64,000 nucleotides of DNA from Oceanospirillaceae bacterium (GTDB lineage Bacteria > Pseudomonadota > Gammaproteobacteria > Pseudomonadales > Balneatricaceae), in assembly GCA_029938085.1 (NCBI GenBank), contig JAPYOS010000007.1, forward strand, positions 1 through 64,000, in the 5' to 3' direction. Shown piece by piece: positions 27,612 to 37,962 of the stretch. Positions within the stretch are counted from its first letter, which is position 1. Every line of letters begins with the position of its first letter. Below the pieces are notes generated by a model, which ran no database searches, had not been told where the DNA came from, and worked only from the letters and a program-made list of their open reading frames with translations. The translations under genes and the position numbers were made by a program.

Positions 27612-29132
27612 TTACAACTTACTTTGCATATTAGTGGCAGACGAAACGTCATCATCAATGACGTTCATTTTATTCATATTACCATCATTACGTGATGCTT
27701 CTAAAGCGTCTAAATAAGCTGCATCGACGTCGCCGGTAATATAGTTGCCGTTAAATACAGAGCAATCAAAATGGGTGATGTTACTACCGCCACCTTGGGT
27801 CGAACGGACCAAGTCCTCAAGATCTTGGTATATCATGCGGTCGGCACCAATCACCTCACCCACTTGGTCATCGGTACGGCCGTTGGCAACCAGCTCATCT
27901 ACCGAAGGCATATCAATGCCGTAGACGTTAGGGAAACGCACAGCTGGCGCGGCGGAAGCGAAATACACCTTCTTGGCGCCCATTTCGCGAGCCATTTCGA
28001 TGATCTGCATAGAAGTGGTGCCTCGAACGATGGAATCGTCCATTAACAGCACATTTTTACCCCGAAATTCGAGTTCAATGGGGTTTAGTTTTTGGCGCAC
28101 TGATTTTTGACGCTGAGCTTGACCCGGCATAATAAACGTACGGCCAATATAACGATTCTTAATATAGCCCTCGCGTAACTTAACCCCCAACTTGCTGGCC
28201 AACTCGACGGCAGAGGTACGACTGGTGTCCGGAATAGGTATTACCACATCAATGTCATGATCAGGCCATTCGCGCAAAATCTTATCGGCTAGGTATTCAC
28301 CCATTTTCAAACGCGCCTTATACACCGAAATGCCGTCCATCACTGAGTCTGGACGAGCTAGATACACATATTCAAAAATACACGGTGAATAACTTGGGTT
28401 ATCTGAGCATTGACGGGTGAAAACCTGTCCTTGTTCAGTAATGTAGATACACTCGCCAGGCGCTAAATCGCGCACTAACGTGTAACCCGCCGAGTCTAAG
28501 GCAACGCTTTCCGAAGCCACCATGTATTCAGTACCGAGTTCAGACTCACGTTTACCATAACAAAGTGGACGAATACCGAACGGGTCGCGCATGCCAACGA
28601 TGCCATTACCTGTAATCATGGCGATTACCGCGTAACCGCCTACGCATCGGCGATGAACTTGCCTAACAGCATAGAAAATATCTTCTTCGCTGGGCACCAA
28701 TTGCCCCAAACGCTGCAGTTCGTGTGCAAACACGTTGAGCAACACTTCTGAGTCTGAGTTGGTATTGATGTGGCGCAAATCCGCCTTAAATATGCTCTCA
28801 GCAATTTCCGATGCATTGGTTAGGTTGCCGTTGTGGGCTAAGGCAATACCATAAGGCGAGTTAACATAAAATGGCTGTGCTTCGGCAGCACTTGAGCTGC
28901 CGGCAGTAGGATAACGCACATGGCCAATACCCATATTGCCCACCAAACGGCGCATATGGCGAGTCCGAAAGACATCGCGTACTAAACCATTATCCTTGCG
29001 TAGAAAAAAGCGTCCATCATGGCAAGTCACCATACCTGCGGCGTCCTGGCCACGGTGTTGTAAAAATGTCAGGGCATCATAGATTTCCTGATTAACATAA
29101 GACTTGGCTACAATGCCAACAATACCACACAT
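27612..29132 (-). CDS. purF: Amidophosphoribosyltransferase
   Basis: A 506-aa glutamine PRPP amidotransferase, first step of purine synthesis. The N-terminal nucleophile Cys2 is in MCGIVGIVA, followed by the Ntn glutaminase domain (RHRG-type QHRGQDAAG), and the phosphoribosyltransferase PRPP loop [20 protein letters not shown] Shine-Dalgarno. It sits 21 bp after cvpA. Confidence 0.97.
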   Translation of the reverse strand: MCGIVGIVAKSYVNQEIYDALTFLQHRGQDAAGMVTCHDGRFFLRKDNGLVRDVFRTRHMRRLVGNMGIGHVRYPTAGSSSAAEAQPFYVNSPYGIALAHNGNLTNASEIAESIFKADLRHINTNSDSEVLLNVFAHELQRLGQLVPSEEDIFYAVRQVHRRCVGGYAVIAMITGNGIVGMRDPFGIRPLCYGKRESELGTEYMVASESVALDSAGYTLVRDLAPGECIYITEQGQVFTRQCSDNPSYSPCIFEYVYLARPDSVMDGISVYKARLKMGEYLADKILREWPDHDIDVVIPIPDTSRTSAVELASKLGVKLREGYIKNRYIGRTFIMPGQAQRQKSVRQKLNPIELEFRGKNVLLMDDSIVRGTTSMQIIEMAREMGAKKVYFASAAPAVRFPNVYGIDMPSVDELVANGRTDDQVGEVIGADRMIYQDLEDLVRSTQGGGSNITHFDCSVFNGNYITGDVDAAYLDALEASRNDGNMNKMNVIDDDVSSATNMQSKL

Positions 29133-29153
29133 GTCTAACTCCTCAGTACAACA

Positions 29154-29666
29154 CTAAAACAGTGTCGGTTGTAACATATCCAACACGTCGGTTGCGCTGC
29201 TGGACACTTTATAAGACCACTCATCAACTAAGATAAAGTGAGGAATAATAAGAGAATTTTGCCACCACTGATCATTACTAACTGGAGTTAACGATAGCAG
29301 TGAAACGATAACGATGGCTAATAAACCGCCTCGAACAATGCCAAACACCATACCAAACAGACGGTCAGTACCCGACAACCCGGTGGCAGACACCAACCGA
29401 GAGAAGACGTTATTAACTAACGCGCCCACCACTAAGGTGGCGGCAAATAACACGGCAAAGGCCGCAATAATACGAAACTGTGGTTGGTCGATCCAATCGA
29501 CCATAAGGTTGCTCAATTTGAAAGAAAACAAACGTGCAACAAAAAATGCAGCCACCCAGCTGGCCAAAGACAGGAGCTCTTTTACGAACCCGCGTAACAA
29601 ACCAAAGACGCTGGAAATGGCAATAATAGCCACCAAGATCCAGTCAAATACATTAAGACTTTCCAT
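29154..29666 (-). CDS. cvpA: CvpA family membrane protein
   Basis: A 170-aa inner-membrane protein with four hydrophobic segments (DWILVAIIAISSVFGLLRGFVKELLSL at the N-terminus). CvpA homologues are linked to envelope integrity and colicin V production and nearly always precede purF, as here. ATG at 29666 is preferred over a TTG at 29672. Confidence 0.92.
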   Translation of the reverse strand: MESLNVFDWILVAIIAISSVFGLLRGFVKELLSLASWVAAFFVARLFSFKLSNLMVDWIDQPQFRIIAAFAVLFAATLVVGALVNNVFSRLVSATGLSGTDRLFGMVFGIVRGGLLAIVIVSLLSLTPVSNDQWWQNSLIIPHFILVDEWSYKVSSSATDVLDMLQPTLF

Positions 29667-29694
29667 ATACAACCTAGGTTACACGGCAATCAAG

Positions 29695-30225
29695 TTAGGG
29701 TTTATTGATCTCATAACGAATCACTATGCCTGTCATTTTAAACTGGCTCTTGAGCTTCACTTGCAAGGCTTGCGCATCACTACGATCTAACTCAGGCCCA
29801 ACCAATACTTTATACACGTTGGACTTGGGCACCATATGTGTATTAAAACCTGCTTTTAATAATTTTTCCGTCAGCCTAGTCGCGTTGCCTTCGTTACCAA
29901 AACTACCCAGTTGTACTAACCAACCATTCGGCAGGCCTTCGTCATTAAGCAAGCTGTTATTGCTAGGCTTAGCAACGGCTTCAACTTCGGGCGTGTTGAT
30001 TGGTTCAACCACGGCTTCAATAGGGCTTAACTCAATCACACTGGTGTCGCTCGGGTCCACCGTTTCGATCACGGCCAGTTCAGTCACTTGGGGCTCGGGC
30101 GTCACGGTATTTTGGTTTTGGTATTCTTGCAAGCCTGCACCATCCAACCAAAACGGCAAGATAATAACCGCCAAACTGATTAACACTAAACTGCCCACAA
30201 CACGATGTTTCACTTGAGCCTCCAT
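29695..30225 (-). CDS. dedD: SPOR-domain protein (DedD-like)
   Basis: A 176-aa protein with an N-terminal membrane anchor (VVGSLVLISLAVIILPFWL, about 9-27), an acidic/Pro periplasmic linker and a C-terminal SPOR domain (about 98-170: NGWLVQLGSFGNEGNATRL ... YKVLVGPELDRSDAQALQVKL). SPOR domains bind denuded septal peptidoglycan, and DedD is a non-essential divisome protein. AAGGAC Shine-Dalgarno; 15 bp after folC. Confidence 0.9.
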   Translation of the reverse strand: MEAQVKHRVVGSLVLISLAVIILPFWLDGAGLQEYQNQNTVTPEPQVTELAVIETVDPSDTSVIELSPIEAVVEPINTPEVEAVAKPSNNSLLNDEGLPNGWLVQLGSFGNEGNATRLTEKLLKAGFNTHMVPKSNVYKVLVGPELDRSDAQALQVKLKSQFKMTGIVIRYEINKP

Positions 30226-30240
30226 TTTGAGCGTCCTTGA

Positions 30241-31515
30241 TTAACCTTCGACCAATGCTAACACTTCACCCACCGTTACAAACGAACCAAAAACAATAAC
30301 CCGGTCCGCAGGTCCAGCCGCTGCAATAGCTGCAACAAAGGCTTCGGTTGGGACGTTAAAGGTATCGAACTGAGCGTCAGCCACCCCATTAAGGCTTAAC
30401 TGTTGGCCCAACTCACTACTCAACAAGCCTCGTGGACCCTCACTGCTGGATAGCATCCACTGATCAAAGCTAGCACTTAAGGCATTGATCACTTGTGGGT
30501 AGTCCTTGTCGCCTAACATGGCCAATACCGCAATGGTTTGTCCTTCGCAGTTTTCGTTAGCCAGTTCATGGGCCAAGTTTTGAGCTGCCTGTGGGTTATG
30601 GGCGACGTCTAAAATAACCTGTTTGCCCTGCCACTCTAGGCGCTGAAACCGACCCATGAGGCGTGCGTCCGCCAAACCTTGCGCAATGTCTTCGGCATCT
30701 ATTTCGAAACTCAGACTCACCACAGCTTGCACCACGGCGGCCACGTTCATGGGTGGCAGGCAAACTTTAGGCAAGGTCATGGTCAAGCCAGCTTTATTAC
30801 TCCACTGGTTGGCTTCAAGCTCAAAATCTATGCCATTTTGTAAACACTGCGCACCGATTTCATGGGCGTAATCCGCCACTGAACTCGGACAGTCTAGAGC
30901 GCCAACGATAGCGGGTTTACCAGCCCTATACACACCGGCTTTTTCGCGGCCAATAAGGTCGATGTTATCACCCAACCAATCGACATGGTCTACCGATATG
31001 CTAGTAACAATGGCGACATCTGAGTCGATGAAATTAACGGCGTCCAATCGGCCACCCAAACCTATTTCCAAAATGGCAACATCAAGGTTGGCGCGCTGCA
31101 TTAGGTCAAATGCCAATAAGGCATTAAATTCAAAATAAGTAAGTACCGTAGCAACGCCTTGGGCATCATAGCGCGCTTGGTTTACACGCTCAAAACTGCC
31201 ACATAAGGCTGTATCTGAAACGGGCTTGCCATGGAGCTGAATGCGTTCATTAAAGCGCACAAAGTGAGGTGATGTAAGGGTTGCGTAAGACAAGCCGGCC
31301 TGACCCATGATTGACGCCAAAAAGGCCACACTGGAGCCTTTACCGTTGGTACCAGCAATGGTAATCACTTGCTTAGCAATCGGCGCGTCGGCTAACAAAC
31401 GCTTGGCAACAACGCCAATACGTGCCAATCCCATATCAATTTCGTGACTGGGGTGCTGTTGTTCTAACCAGGCCAGCCACTCACTGGCTTGATTAAAGGC
31501 TAACTTGTATGACAT
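30241..31515 (-). CDS. folC: Bifunctional dihydrofolate synthase / folylpolyglutamate synthase
   Basis: A 424-aa Mur-ligase-fold enzyme that adds glutamate to dihydropteroate and extends folate polyglutamates. ATP loop ITIAGTNGKGSSVAFL, then TSPHFVRFNERI, ILEIGLGGRLDAVN, TSISVDHVDWLGD and DVAHNPQAAQ. It follows accD by 26 bp in the conserved accD-folC-dedD-cvpA order. Confidence 0.96.
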   Translation of the reverse strand: MSYKLAFNQASEWLAWLEQQHPSHEIDMGLARIGVVAKRLLADAPIAKQVITIAGTNGKGSSVAFLASIMGQAGLSYATLTSPHFVRFNERIQLHGKPVSDTALCGSFERVNQARYDAQGVATVLTYFEFNALLAFDLMQRANLDVAILEIGLGGRLDAVNFIDSDVAIVTSISVDHVDWLGDNIDLIGREKAGVYRAGKPAIVGALDCPSSVADYAHEIGAQCLQNGIDFELEANQWSNKAGLTMTLPKVCLPPMNVAAVVQAVVSLSFEIDAEDIAQGLADARLMGRFQRLEWQGKQVILDVAHNPQAAQNLAHELANENCEGQTIAVLAMLGDKDYPQVINALSASFDQWMLSSSEGPRGLLSSELGQQLSLNGVADAQFDTFNVPTEAFVAAIAAAGPADRVIVFGSFVTVGEVLALVEG

Positions 31516-31541
31516 CGAAAGTAGGCTTCGCTTATGCTAGT

Positions 31542-32426
31542 TTAGGCTTCTAAAACGGGTGCAGGGCGCTGCGTCATGGCACTCAAGATACGGCACACAG
31601 TGGCCCGCATTTGATGGCGATTTACAATCATATCAATGGCACCATGGTCGAGTAAAAACTCACTCTTTTGGAAGCCTTCAGGTAAAGTTTCACGCACCGT
31701 TTGCTCGATAACACGAGGGCCAGCAAAACCCATACGCGCACCAGGTTCTGCAATATTCACGTCACCCAACATTGCCAAACTGGCGGACACGCCACCATAG
31801 ACTGGATCTGTTAGCACCGAAATGTAAGGTACACCTTGCTGCTTAAGCTTTTCCAATGCGGCGCTGGTTTTGGCCATTTGAAATAATGAAGTCAAGGCTT
31901 CTTGCATACGTGCACCGCCGGAAGCAGAGAAACATACAAATGGTATGCCTTGCTCCATACTCACTTTGGCCGCACGTACAAAACGCTCTCCTACCACGGC
32001 GCCCATAGAACCACCTAAAAAGTTAAATTCAAACGCCACGGCAACCACATCCAACCCCATGAGTTTGCCTTTCATAGCAACTAGGGCGTCTTTTTCTTCT
32101 GTGGCTTTTTGCGCAGCAGCAAGGCGGTCTTTGTACTTTTTAATGTCTTTAAACTTAAGTTTGTCAACGGGCTCTACTTCTGCCGCAATTTCGGTCTGGC
32201 TATTGGCATCAAGGAACATGGTTAAACGGTCACGAGCGGGTACACGCATGTGGTGTTCACACTTGGTGCAGACTTCCAAATTCTTTTCCAACTCAGGCTT
32301 ATATAACGCGGCAGCACACTTAGGACATTTTTTCCAAACGCCTTCGGGTACATTACTACGCCGATCTTTAGTGCCTAAATTGGTTAATATTCCTGCAGGT
32401 ACAATTTTGTCTAACCAACTACTCAT
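31542..32426 (-). CDS. accD: Acetyl-CoA carboxylase carboxyltransferase subunit beta
   Basis: A 294-aa beta subunit of the carboxyltransferase that forms malonyl-CoA. The N-terminal four-Cys zinc ribbon ([16 protein letters not shown] ... CTKCEHH, C-x2-C-x15-C-x2-C) is intact, and the crotonase fold carries [10 protein letters not shown] and [15 protein letters not shown] lies 5 nt ahead of the ATG at 32426. That Shine-Dalgarno overlaps an upstream in-frame GTG (32438), which is therefore not the start. Confidence 0.96.
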   Translation of the reverse strand: MSSWLDKIVPAGILTNLGTKDRRSNVPEGVWKKCPKCAAALYKPELEKNLEVCTKCEHHMRVPARDRLTMFLDANSQTEIAAEVEPVDKLKFKDIKKYKDRLAAAQKATEEKDALVAMKGKLMGLDVVAVAFEFNFLGGSMGAVVGERFVRAAKVSMEQGIPFVCFSASGGARMQEALTSLFQMAKTSAALEKLKQQGVPYISVLTDPVYGGVSASLAMLGDVNIAEPGARMGFAGPRVIEQTVRETLPEGFQKSEFLLDHGAIDMIVNRHQMRATVCRILSAMTQRPAPVLEA

Positions 32427-32471
32427 GGTTTCTCCCACCGTGGTTCTGTCACGATCAATGTTTTGTTAGGT

Positions 32472-33275
32472 CTATGCGTCCATGGCCTGACGCATAGCCG
32501 TTAATGTTGCTACCACCTGAGCGCAGCCGTTTTCTGGTACATCTTGGTTATCGCCCAAGGCATTAACCAAAACACTACCAACCACGACCCCGTCGGCTAC
32601 TTTTGCTACCCGAGATGCAGAGTCAGCATCACGTATACCAAAACCAACGCCTAACGGCAGTTGGGTATGTTGTTTCACTAGCGCTAGCTTTTTCGCTACC
32701 TCATTGGTATTAATCTTGGCCGAACCCGTCACGCCCTTTAAGGACACATAATACAGGTAACCACTTCCTACTGCGCAGATTTTCTTTATCCGCTCCTCAG
32801 TCGTGGTTGGGGCAATAAGAAATATCGCATCTAGACCTGCTTGAGCCAATGATTGGGTAAAGTTATGCCCTTCTTCTGGCGGCAAGTCTACCATCAGCAC
32901 GCCATCTAGACCGGCGGCTTGAGCCTTAGCTACAAACACATCATAACCCATACGCTCTACTGTATTCAGGTAACCCATCAGCACTACCGGAGTGGTGTTG
33001 TTTTGCTGCCTAAACTCCGCCACCATGGCCAAGATCATGGTTAAAGACGTGTTGTGAGCCAAAGCACGCTCACAGGCCAGTTGAATGACTGGGCCGTCTG
33101 CCATCGGGTCAGAGAATGGAATTCCAAGCTCAATCACATCGGCGCCAGCGGCGACCATTTGATGCATCAAACCAACGGTAACGTCTGGATTAGGGTCACC
33201 TGCTGTGACGTACGGGATCAAGGCCTGACGACCTTGGGTCTTAAGTGCTGCAAAGCAACCTGCAATACGACTCAT
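32472..33275 (-). CDS. trpA: Tryptophan synthase alpha chain
   Basis: A 267-aa TIM-barrel subunit cleaving indole-3-glycerol phosphate. Catalytic Glu is in [19 protein letters not shown] (about 49) and Asp in [11 protein letters not shown] (about 61). GVTGSA and the phosphate-binding GFGI are present. It follows trpB by 11 bp with AAGGA as ribosome-binding site. Confidence 0.97.
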   Translation of the reverse strand: MSRIAGCFAALKTQGRQALIPYVTAGDPNPDVTVGLMHQMVAAGADVIELGIPFSDPMADGPVIQLACERALAHNTSLTMILAMVAEFRQQNNTTPVVLMGYLNTVERMGYDVFVAKAQAAGLDGVLMVDLPPEEGHNFTQSLAQAGLDAIFLIAPTTTEERIKKICAVGSGYLYYVSLKGVTGSAKINTNEVAKKLALVKQHTQLPLGVGFGIRDADSASRVAKVADGVVVGSVLVNALGDNQDVPENGCAQVVATLTAMRQAMDA

Positions 33276-33286
33276 GATCTATTTCC

Positions 33287-34489
33287 TTAAAATTCGATGC
33301 CGTCGATATCAGCGACGGTATGGATGTCTTTATCGCCACGACCGGATAGGTTAATCACCACCATCTGATCTTTAGCCATAGTGGAGGCCAATTTGCAGCC
33401 GTGAGCCACAGCATGGCTTGACTCTAGCGCTGGCATTATACCTTCTAGTAGGGTGAGCTCGCGGAACGAGTGTAATGCTTCTTCATCGGTTGCGGCTGTA
33501 TATTCAGCCCGACCAATGTCCTTTAAATAGGAATGTTCTGGACCCACACCGGGATAATCTAGGCCAGCAGAGATAGAATACGGATCTTGAATTTGGCCGT
33601 TTTCATCACTCATAAGGTAGGTACGGTTGCCGTGCAATACACCAGGTGTACCCACCGACAAAGGTGCAGCGTGTTGGCCTGAATCCACTCCGTGCCCACC
33701 TGCTTCGACGCCGATTAAACGCACGTCTTTGTCGTCAAGAAACGGGTGGAAAATACCAATAGCGTTAGAACCACCACCGACACAAGCCACCACGGCATCG
33801 GGTAACTTACCGGCTTGCTCCAAGCTTTGGCGGCGTGCTTCACGGCCAATAATGCTTTGAAAATCACGCACTAACTTAGGGTACGGGTGTGGCCCCGCTG
33901 CGGTGCCGATAATGTAATAGGTGTTATCTACATTGGTAACCCAATCACGCATGGCTTCGTTCATCGCGTCTTTTAGGGTTTTAGTGCCCGAATCAACACC
34001 AATGACGGTTGCGCCGAGCAATTTCATACGATACACGTTAAGTGTCTGTCGACGAATGTCTTTTACACCCATGTAAACCACACATTCCAAGCCTAAACGT
34101 GCGGCCACGGTGGCACTGGCAACGCCATGCTGACCCGCGCCCGTTTCGGCAATAATGCGTGGCTTACCCATGTGTTTAGCTAACAAGGCCTGACCAATGG
34201 TGTTGTTTATTTTGTGAGCACCCGTGTGGTTTAAGTCTTCACGCTTTAAGTAAATCTGTGCACCGCCGTACGTTTCTGACAGGCGTTTAGCATGATACAA
34301 AGGCGAAGGACGGCCCACATAGTGCGCCATATCTAAATCAAACTCAGCTTGGAACTCTGGACTTTGCCATAGTTGCTCGTAGGTATCACGTAGTTCGTCA
34401 AGGGCGGCGAACAGGGTTTCGGATACAAAACGGCCACCGTACGGGCCAAAATGGCCTTCGGCGTCTGGCAATGCTACTGGTTCAGTCAC
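33287..34489 (-). CDS. trpB: Tryptophan synthase beta chain
   Basis: A 400-aa PLP enzyme condensing indole and serine. PLP lysine is in [18 protein letters not shown], the phosphate loop is [12 protein letters not shown], and GAGQHG lies in the COMM domain region. The frame is open back to 34606 inside trpF. A GTG at 34489 with AAGGAA 8 nt upstream gives the family N-terminus ([25 protein letters not shown]). trpF ends in three consecutive in-frame TAA codons just ahead of it. Confidence 0.96.
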   Translation of the reverse strand: MTEPVALPDAEGHFGPYGGRFVSETLFAALDELRDTYEQLWQSPEFQAEFDLDMAHYVGRPSPLYHAKRLSETYGGAQIYLKREDLNHTGAHKINNTIGQALLAKHMGKPRIIAETGAGQHGVASATVAARLGLECVVYMGVKDIRRQTLNVYRMKLLGATVIGVDSGTKTLKDAMNEAMRDWVTNVDNTYYIIGTAAGPHPYPKLVRDFQSIIGREARRQSLEQAGKLPDAVVACVGGGSNAIGIFHPFLDDKDVRLIGVEAGGHGVDSGQHAAPLSVGTPGVLHGNRTYLMSDENGQIQDPYSISAGLDYPGVGPEHSYLKDIGRAEYTAATDEEALHSFRELTLLEGIMPALESSHAVAHGCKLASTMAKDQMVVINLSGRGDKDIHTVADIDGIEF

Positions 34490-34505
34490 TAGAGGTTCCT
34501 TATTA

Positions 34506-35138
34506 TTAGTTATGGGATAAATAGGGTTTAGCGTGCTGCATAAAGGCGCTGATTCTAGCACGATCTTTAACACCTTTGTGGCTTTCGACACCACCGCTGA
34601 CATCAATTGCCCATGGATTTACTTGATTGATAGCGCGCTGTACGTTGGTCGCGTCAATACCTCCAGCTAAGACCACCTCACTGGCCAAATCAGCAGGGAT
34701 ACGATGCCAATCGAATTGATCGCCGGTGCCACCAGGAACACCCTTTTTGTAGGCGTCTAATAATAGGCCTTGAGCCCCACTATAAAGAGTTCTTTGTTGG
34801 TGTAGGTCGATATCATCACGCATGCGCACCGCTTTAATCCACGGCAATTGGAATTGATTACAAAACTCTGGCGACTCGTCGCCATGAAACTGTAATAAAG
34901 TTAACGGTACCACGGACAATACTTGGTCGATATCGGCAACACTGGCATTGACGAATAAACCAACGCTAGTAATAAATGGCGGTAACTTAGAGGTGATTTG
35001 AACGGCTTGTTCGGGCGTAACAGAACGAGGACTAGGCTGATAAAACACTAGCCCAATTGCATCGGCACCACAGCGAGCAGCATGAACTGCGTCTTCTGCA
35101 TTGCGTAGGCCACAAATTTTTACTCGAGGTAGAATCAC
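34506..35138 (-). CDS. trpF: Phosphoribosylanthranilate isomerase
   Basis: A 210-aa TIM barrel catalysing the Amadori rearrangement in tryptophan synthesis. Catalytic Cys is in [12 protein letters not shown] (about 8) and Asp in [10 protein letters not shown] (about 175). [11 protein letters not shown] and [11 protein letters not shown] are typical. The coding frame stops with TAATAATAA. It is 85 bp downstream of truA and part of the trpF-trpB-trpA run. Confidence 0.96.
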   Translation of the reverse strand: MILPRVKICGLRNAEDAVHAARCGADAIGLVFYQPSPRSVTPEQAVQITSKLPPFITSVGLFVNASVADIDQVLSVVPLTLLQFHGDESPEFCNQFQLPWIKAVRMRDDIDLHQQRTLYSGAQGLLLDAYKKGVPGGTGDQFDWHRIPADLASEVVLAGGIDATNVQRAINQVNPWAIDVSGGVESHKGVKDRARISAFMQHAKPYLSHN

Positions 35139-35223
35139 AGTGAGTCGCTGACTATAAATAGTTGAGTTTACGAGGCTAATGGTAGCAGATAAGCGACCAG
35201 TTGTGCGCCAATTTTTCGACGCA

Positions 35224-36075
35224 TTAAAGATTCATCCAAGGCGATAAAAAATGCGGCCCCATCATCTGCTCAGGTAGTCCAAACTTGTTATCGTATTCGG
35301 CATTAACGAAATACAAACCATAAGGTGGTGCGGTGGCTGCACTGGCCCTACGGTCTTTTGCAGCCAGCACCTCTAAGGCCCAGTCTGAGGGTGCATCACC
35401 TGCCCCTACCTTCATCAACAAACCCGCCAAATTGCGAATCATATGATGTAAAAAGGCGTTGGCTCGCACATCCAAGACAATATAGTCACCGGCCTTGATC
35501 ACCTCAAGGTGGTGTATGGTGCGAACTGGCGTATTGGCCTGACAGGCCGCTGCCCTAAATGAACTAAAGTCATGTTTGCCCACCAAATGATTTGCCGCTT
35601 GCTGCATGGCTTCTACGTTTAATGGGCGGTAATTCCAACTCACTTCTTTGTCCATCAAAGCCGGGCGCATGGGGTGATTATAAATCACATAACGGTAGCG
35701 CCGCGCCGTAGCACTAAAACGGGCATGAAAATCAACGGAGACGGGATGCGCCCACTGGATGGCGATATCATCTGGCAAATTCATATTGCCACCATGGGTC
35801 CATGCTCGCAGAGGCCTATTTGCGGAGGTGTCAAAATGCACCACTTGGGCGCTGGCATGTACACCCGAGTCAGTACGGCCAGCGCACATCACTTTAATGG
35901 GCTGATCAGCAACCTTAGTGAGCGCATCTTCAAGCTTTTCCTGCACACTTATGTGACCATGAGGCTGGCGCTGCCAGCCGTGATAGTGGCGACCGTTGTA
36001 GGCCACACCTAACGCCACCCGATGATGACCCACTGGCAAAAACTCTGACGGGTCCGAACTAAACTTTGCACTCAT
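35224..36075 (-). CDS. truA: tRNA pseudouridine(38-40) synthase
   Basis: A 283-aa TruA. The catalytic Asp is in CAGRTDSGVHASAQVVHF, and RYRYVIYN and HHMIRNLAGLLMKVG are family signatures. It modifies U38-40 in the anticodon arm. Its ATG overlaps the fimV stop (ATGA), so translation is coupled. Confidence 0.96.
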   Translation of the reverse strand: MSAKFSSDPSEFLPVGHHRVALGVAYNGRHYHGWQRQPHGHISVQEKLEDALTKVADQPIKVMCAGRTDSGVHASAQVVHFDTSANRPLRAWTHGGNMNLPDDIAIQWAHPVSVDFHARFSATARRYRYVIYNHPMRPALMDKEVSWNYRPLNVEAMQQAANHLVGKHDFSSFRAAACQANTPVRTIHHLEVIKAGDYIVLDVRANAFLHHMIRNLAGLLMKVGAGDAPSDWALEVLAAKDRRASAATAPPYGLYFVNAEYDNKFGLPEQMMGPHFLSPWMNL

Positions 36076-37940
36076 TTGAGGCGTGACAAGAGCAAGGTCG
36101 CTTGGGCTTGCTGATCTGTATTACCGAACTTAAGCACTTGATCCAATACCGCTTGAGCGTCGCTAATTTGGCCCATGTCGCGATAACTACGCGCCAAGTC
36201 TAACTTAGTATTCATATCGTCTTCTGGCGACAAGTAATCCACCGGTTCATCCGCTGCCACTTGAGGTTGATGACGCTGATTTAGCAGCGCCTCTATGTCT
36301 TTGGATAGATGTACCTGGTCATCCTCCAAGGCGGCTGGCTGGGAATGCTCCCTTGGCGCGGACTCAAGTTCGGCTTGATCCTGTTCTTGCAGCAATTGTT
36401 CAATAAAGCTGCGCTCGGGCATACCTTGCATTTGTAAAGCGCTGGTTTGCAAATCGGCTACTTTGGCGCTCGGCTTGCTATCATATTTGGCCAACGGATC
36501 TAACGACAAGGGTGCACTTTCAACCACCGCAGGCTCAATGGCATGGGGCTTAGTTACGCCACGGCCACGGCTCACAAGCCACCAAACAAGGCCTAAAACT
36601 ATCAGCACAGGGATCAACAACACCGCCATCATCGAGTAGATGCTTTGCATATCAAAGCCACTGAGCTTTTCAGCCTGAACCGATTCAGCCGCTTGTTGAG
36701 TTTGTAACAAAGACTGCTGCACCTGTAACAATTCAGCTTCGGCCTGGTTGAGGCTCATTTGTGTGGCTTCAAACTTTTGATCCAAGCTGAGCATATTGTT
36801 TTCTAAGCTAGCGCGTTGTTGGTTCAGGCCAATCAAGTCTTGTTGTTGCGCTGCTACGCCTTGAGCTAAATTCTGATTTTCTTGCTGCAATACCTGCTGT
36901 GCTTGCACCGCCGATTGATTGTCATTTTGTAATTCGGCCAGTTGCGCTTCTAGCTGTTCAGATTGCGAGGTGAGCTGTGTGACTTGCTGCTGCTGAGCTT
37001 GAACTTTCTGTTGAACCTCATCCAGCAGCTCTGTGCTAATTTTAGCTACAGGTTGAGGAGCAGGTTTAGGCGTAGGCTTTGTTTTCGGTGTAACTAACAC
37101 GTCGTATTGGGCTTTTGCCTGGCGCGCAGAGAGTGCGGCTACCTGGTCGGGATTAGGCAGCGTCAGTTGACGACCCGCCATCACATAACGGATATCGCCA
37201 TCTTTAAACGCGCTGGGGTTCATATTATAAAGTGCCAACAAAGACTGCCAAGGGCTGAGGCCAGTTGGGGTGTTGTTGACTGCAATACGCCACAAGGTCT
37301 GGCCTGGACGTACCGTTATCAATTCAGGTTTTGTTGGTTCTGGTGCTGGTTCTGATGGTTGTACTGCTGGTTCTGGTGCTGGTTCCGATGGCTGTACTGC
37401 TGGTTCTGGTGCTGGTTCTGGTTCTGATGGTTGTACTGCTGGTTCTGATGGTTGCAGCGCAGGTTCGGCTACTACCTCTGCCTGCTGTACTACTGACGTA
37501 ATACTGGCTACCGTAGCTTTGCTTGTCGTCGCCTCAGCCACGAACTCCGGCAAGGTTACCGAGTACTCAGCCAGCAATCGACCACCTAAGTAGTCGACTT
37601 CAAAGATTAAATCTAATTCAGGCTGTTGAACGGGTTGAGACCCATCAACCTGCAACACAATCTCGGCACCGTCACTAATAAGGTTAACAGCCAAGGATGA
37701 GAACCAAGGGTGATAAATAAGGCCCGCCGCTGCAAACTGAGCGGGACCAGCTACTTTTGCTGTCATCGAGCCAGGTAGCACTCCTTGCAGCTCTACCAAC
37801 TCAACCTGCAACTGTAATGGCTGTAATTGAGTTGAGTTGACCTTGATGTTGCCCAACGCAATCGCCTGCGCGTTGCTGCTCAAGATGAGGCCAACAAAAC
37901 CCAAGACGCTCAATGCATACTGCCAGTTCATCGCTTTCAT
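36072..37940 (-). CDS. fimV: FimV-like pole-organising LysM protein
   Basis: A 622-aa envelope protein with the FimV layout. It has a signal peptide (to about 26, SNAQA), the FimV N-terminal domain (about 27-130), a Pro/Ser/Glu repeat linker, a LysM domain (about 208-262, ITVRPGQTLWRIA), a glutamine-rich coiled coil (about 300-420), one transmembrane helix (MMAVLLIPVLIVLGLVWWLV), and a cytoplasmic C-terminal TPR-like FimV motif (MNTKLDLARSYRDMGQ). FimV scaffolds the cell pole, type IV pili and c-AMP signalling in Pseudomonas. At 622 aa it is shorter than the ~900-aa Pseudomonas protein. Confidence 0.9.
   Translation of the reverse strand: MKAMNWQYALSVLGFVGLILSSNAQAIALGNIKVNSTQLQPLQLQVELVELQGVLPGSMTAKVAGPAQFAAAGLIYHPWFSSLAVNLISDGAEIVLQVDGSQPVQQPELDLIFEVDYLGGRLLAEYSVTLPEFVAEATTSKATVASITSVVQQAEVVAEPALQPSEPAVQPSEPEPAPEPAVQPSEPAPEPAVQPSEPAPEPTKPELITVRPGQTLWRIAVNNTPTGLSPWQSLLALYNMNPSAFKDGDIRYVMAGRQLTLPNPDQVAALSARQAKAQYDVLVTPKTKPTPKPAPQPVAKISTELLDEVQQKVQAQQQQVTQLTSQSEQLEAQLAELQNDNQSAVQAQQVLQQENQNLAQGVAAQQQDLIGLNQQRASLENNMLSLDQKFEATQMSLNQAEAELLQVQQSLLQTQQAAESVQAEKLSGFDMQSIYSMMAVLLIPVLIVLGLVWWLVSRGRGVTKPHAIEPAVVESAPLSLDPLAKYDSKPSAKVADLQTSALQMQGMPERSFIEQLLQEQDQAELESAPREHSQPAALEDDQVHLSKDIEALLNQRHQPQVAADEPVDYLSPEDDMNTKLDLARSYRDMGQISDAQAVLDQVLKFGNTDQQAQATLLLSRLK
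37336..37460 (-). repeat. 33-bp tandem repeat inside fimV
   Basis: About 3.5 direct copies of a 33-bp unit lie at 37336-37368, 37369-37401, 37402-37440 (with a 6-bp insertion) and a partial copy to 37460. They encode the 11-residue unit PSEPAPEPAVQ. Near-identical copies suggest slippage-prone length variation in the periplasmic linker before LysM. Confidence 0.85.
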
Positions 37941-37962
37941 CTACCCTACTACTCCAGCTCAG

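Noticed and set aside
34506-34606. Long N-terminal extension of TrpB overlapping trpF
   Set aside because: The upstream codons lie inside trpF and have no ribosome-binding site; the GTG at 34489 has one and gives the family length.
37336-37460. Possible CRISPR-like array
   Set aside because: Units are contiguous without spacers and encode the Pro/Ser/Glu linker of FimV in frame.
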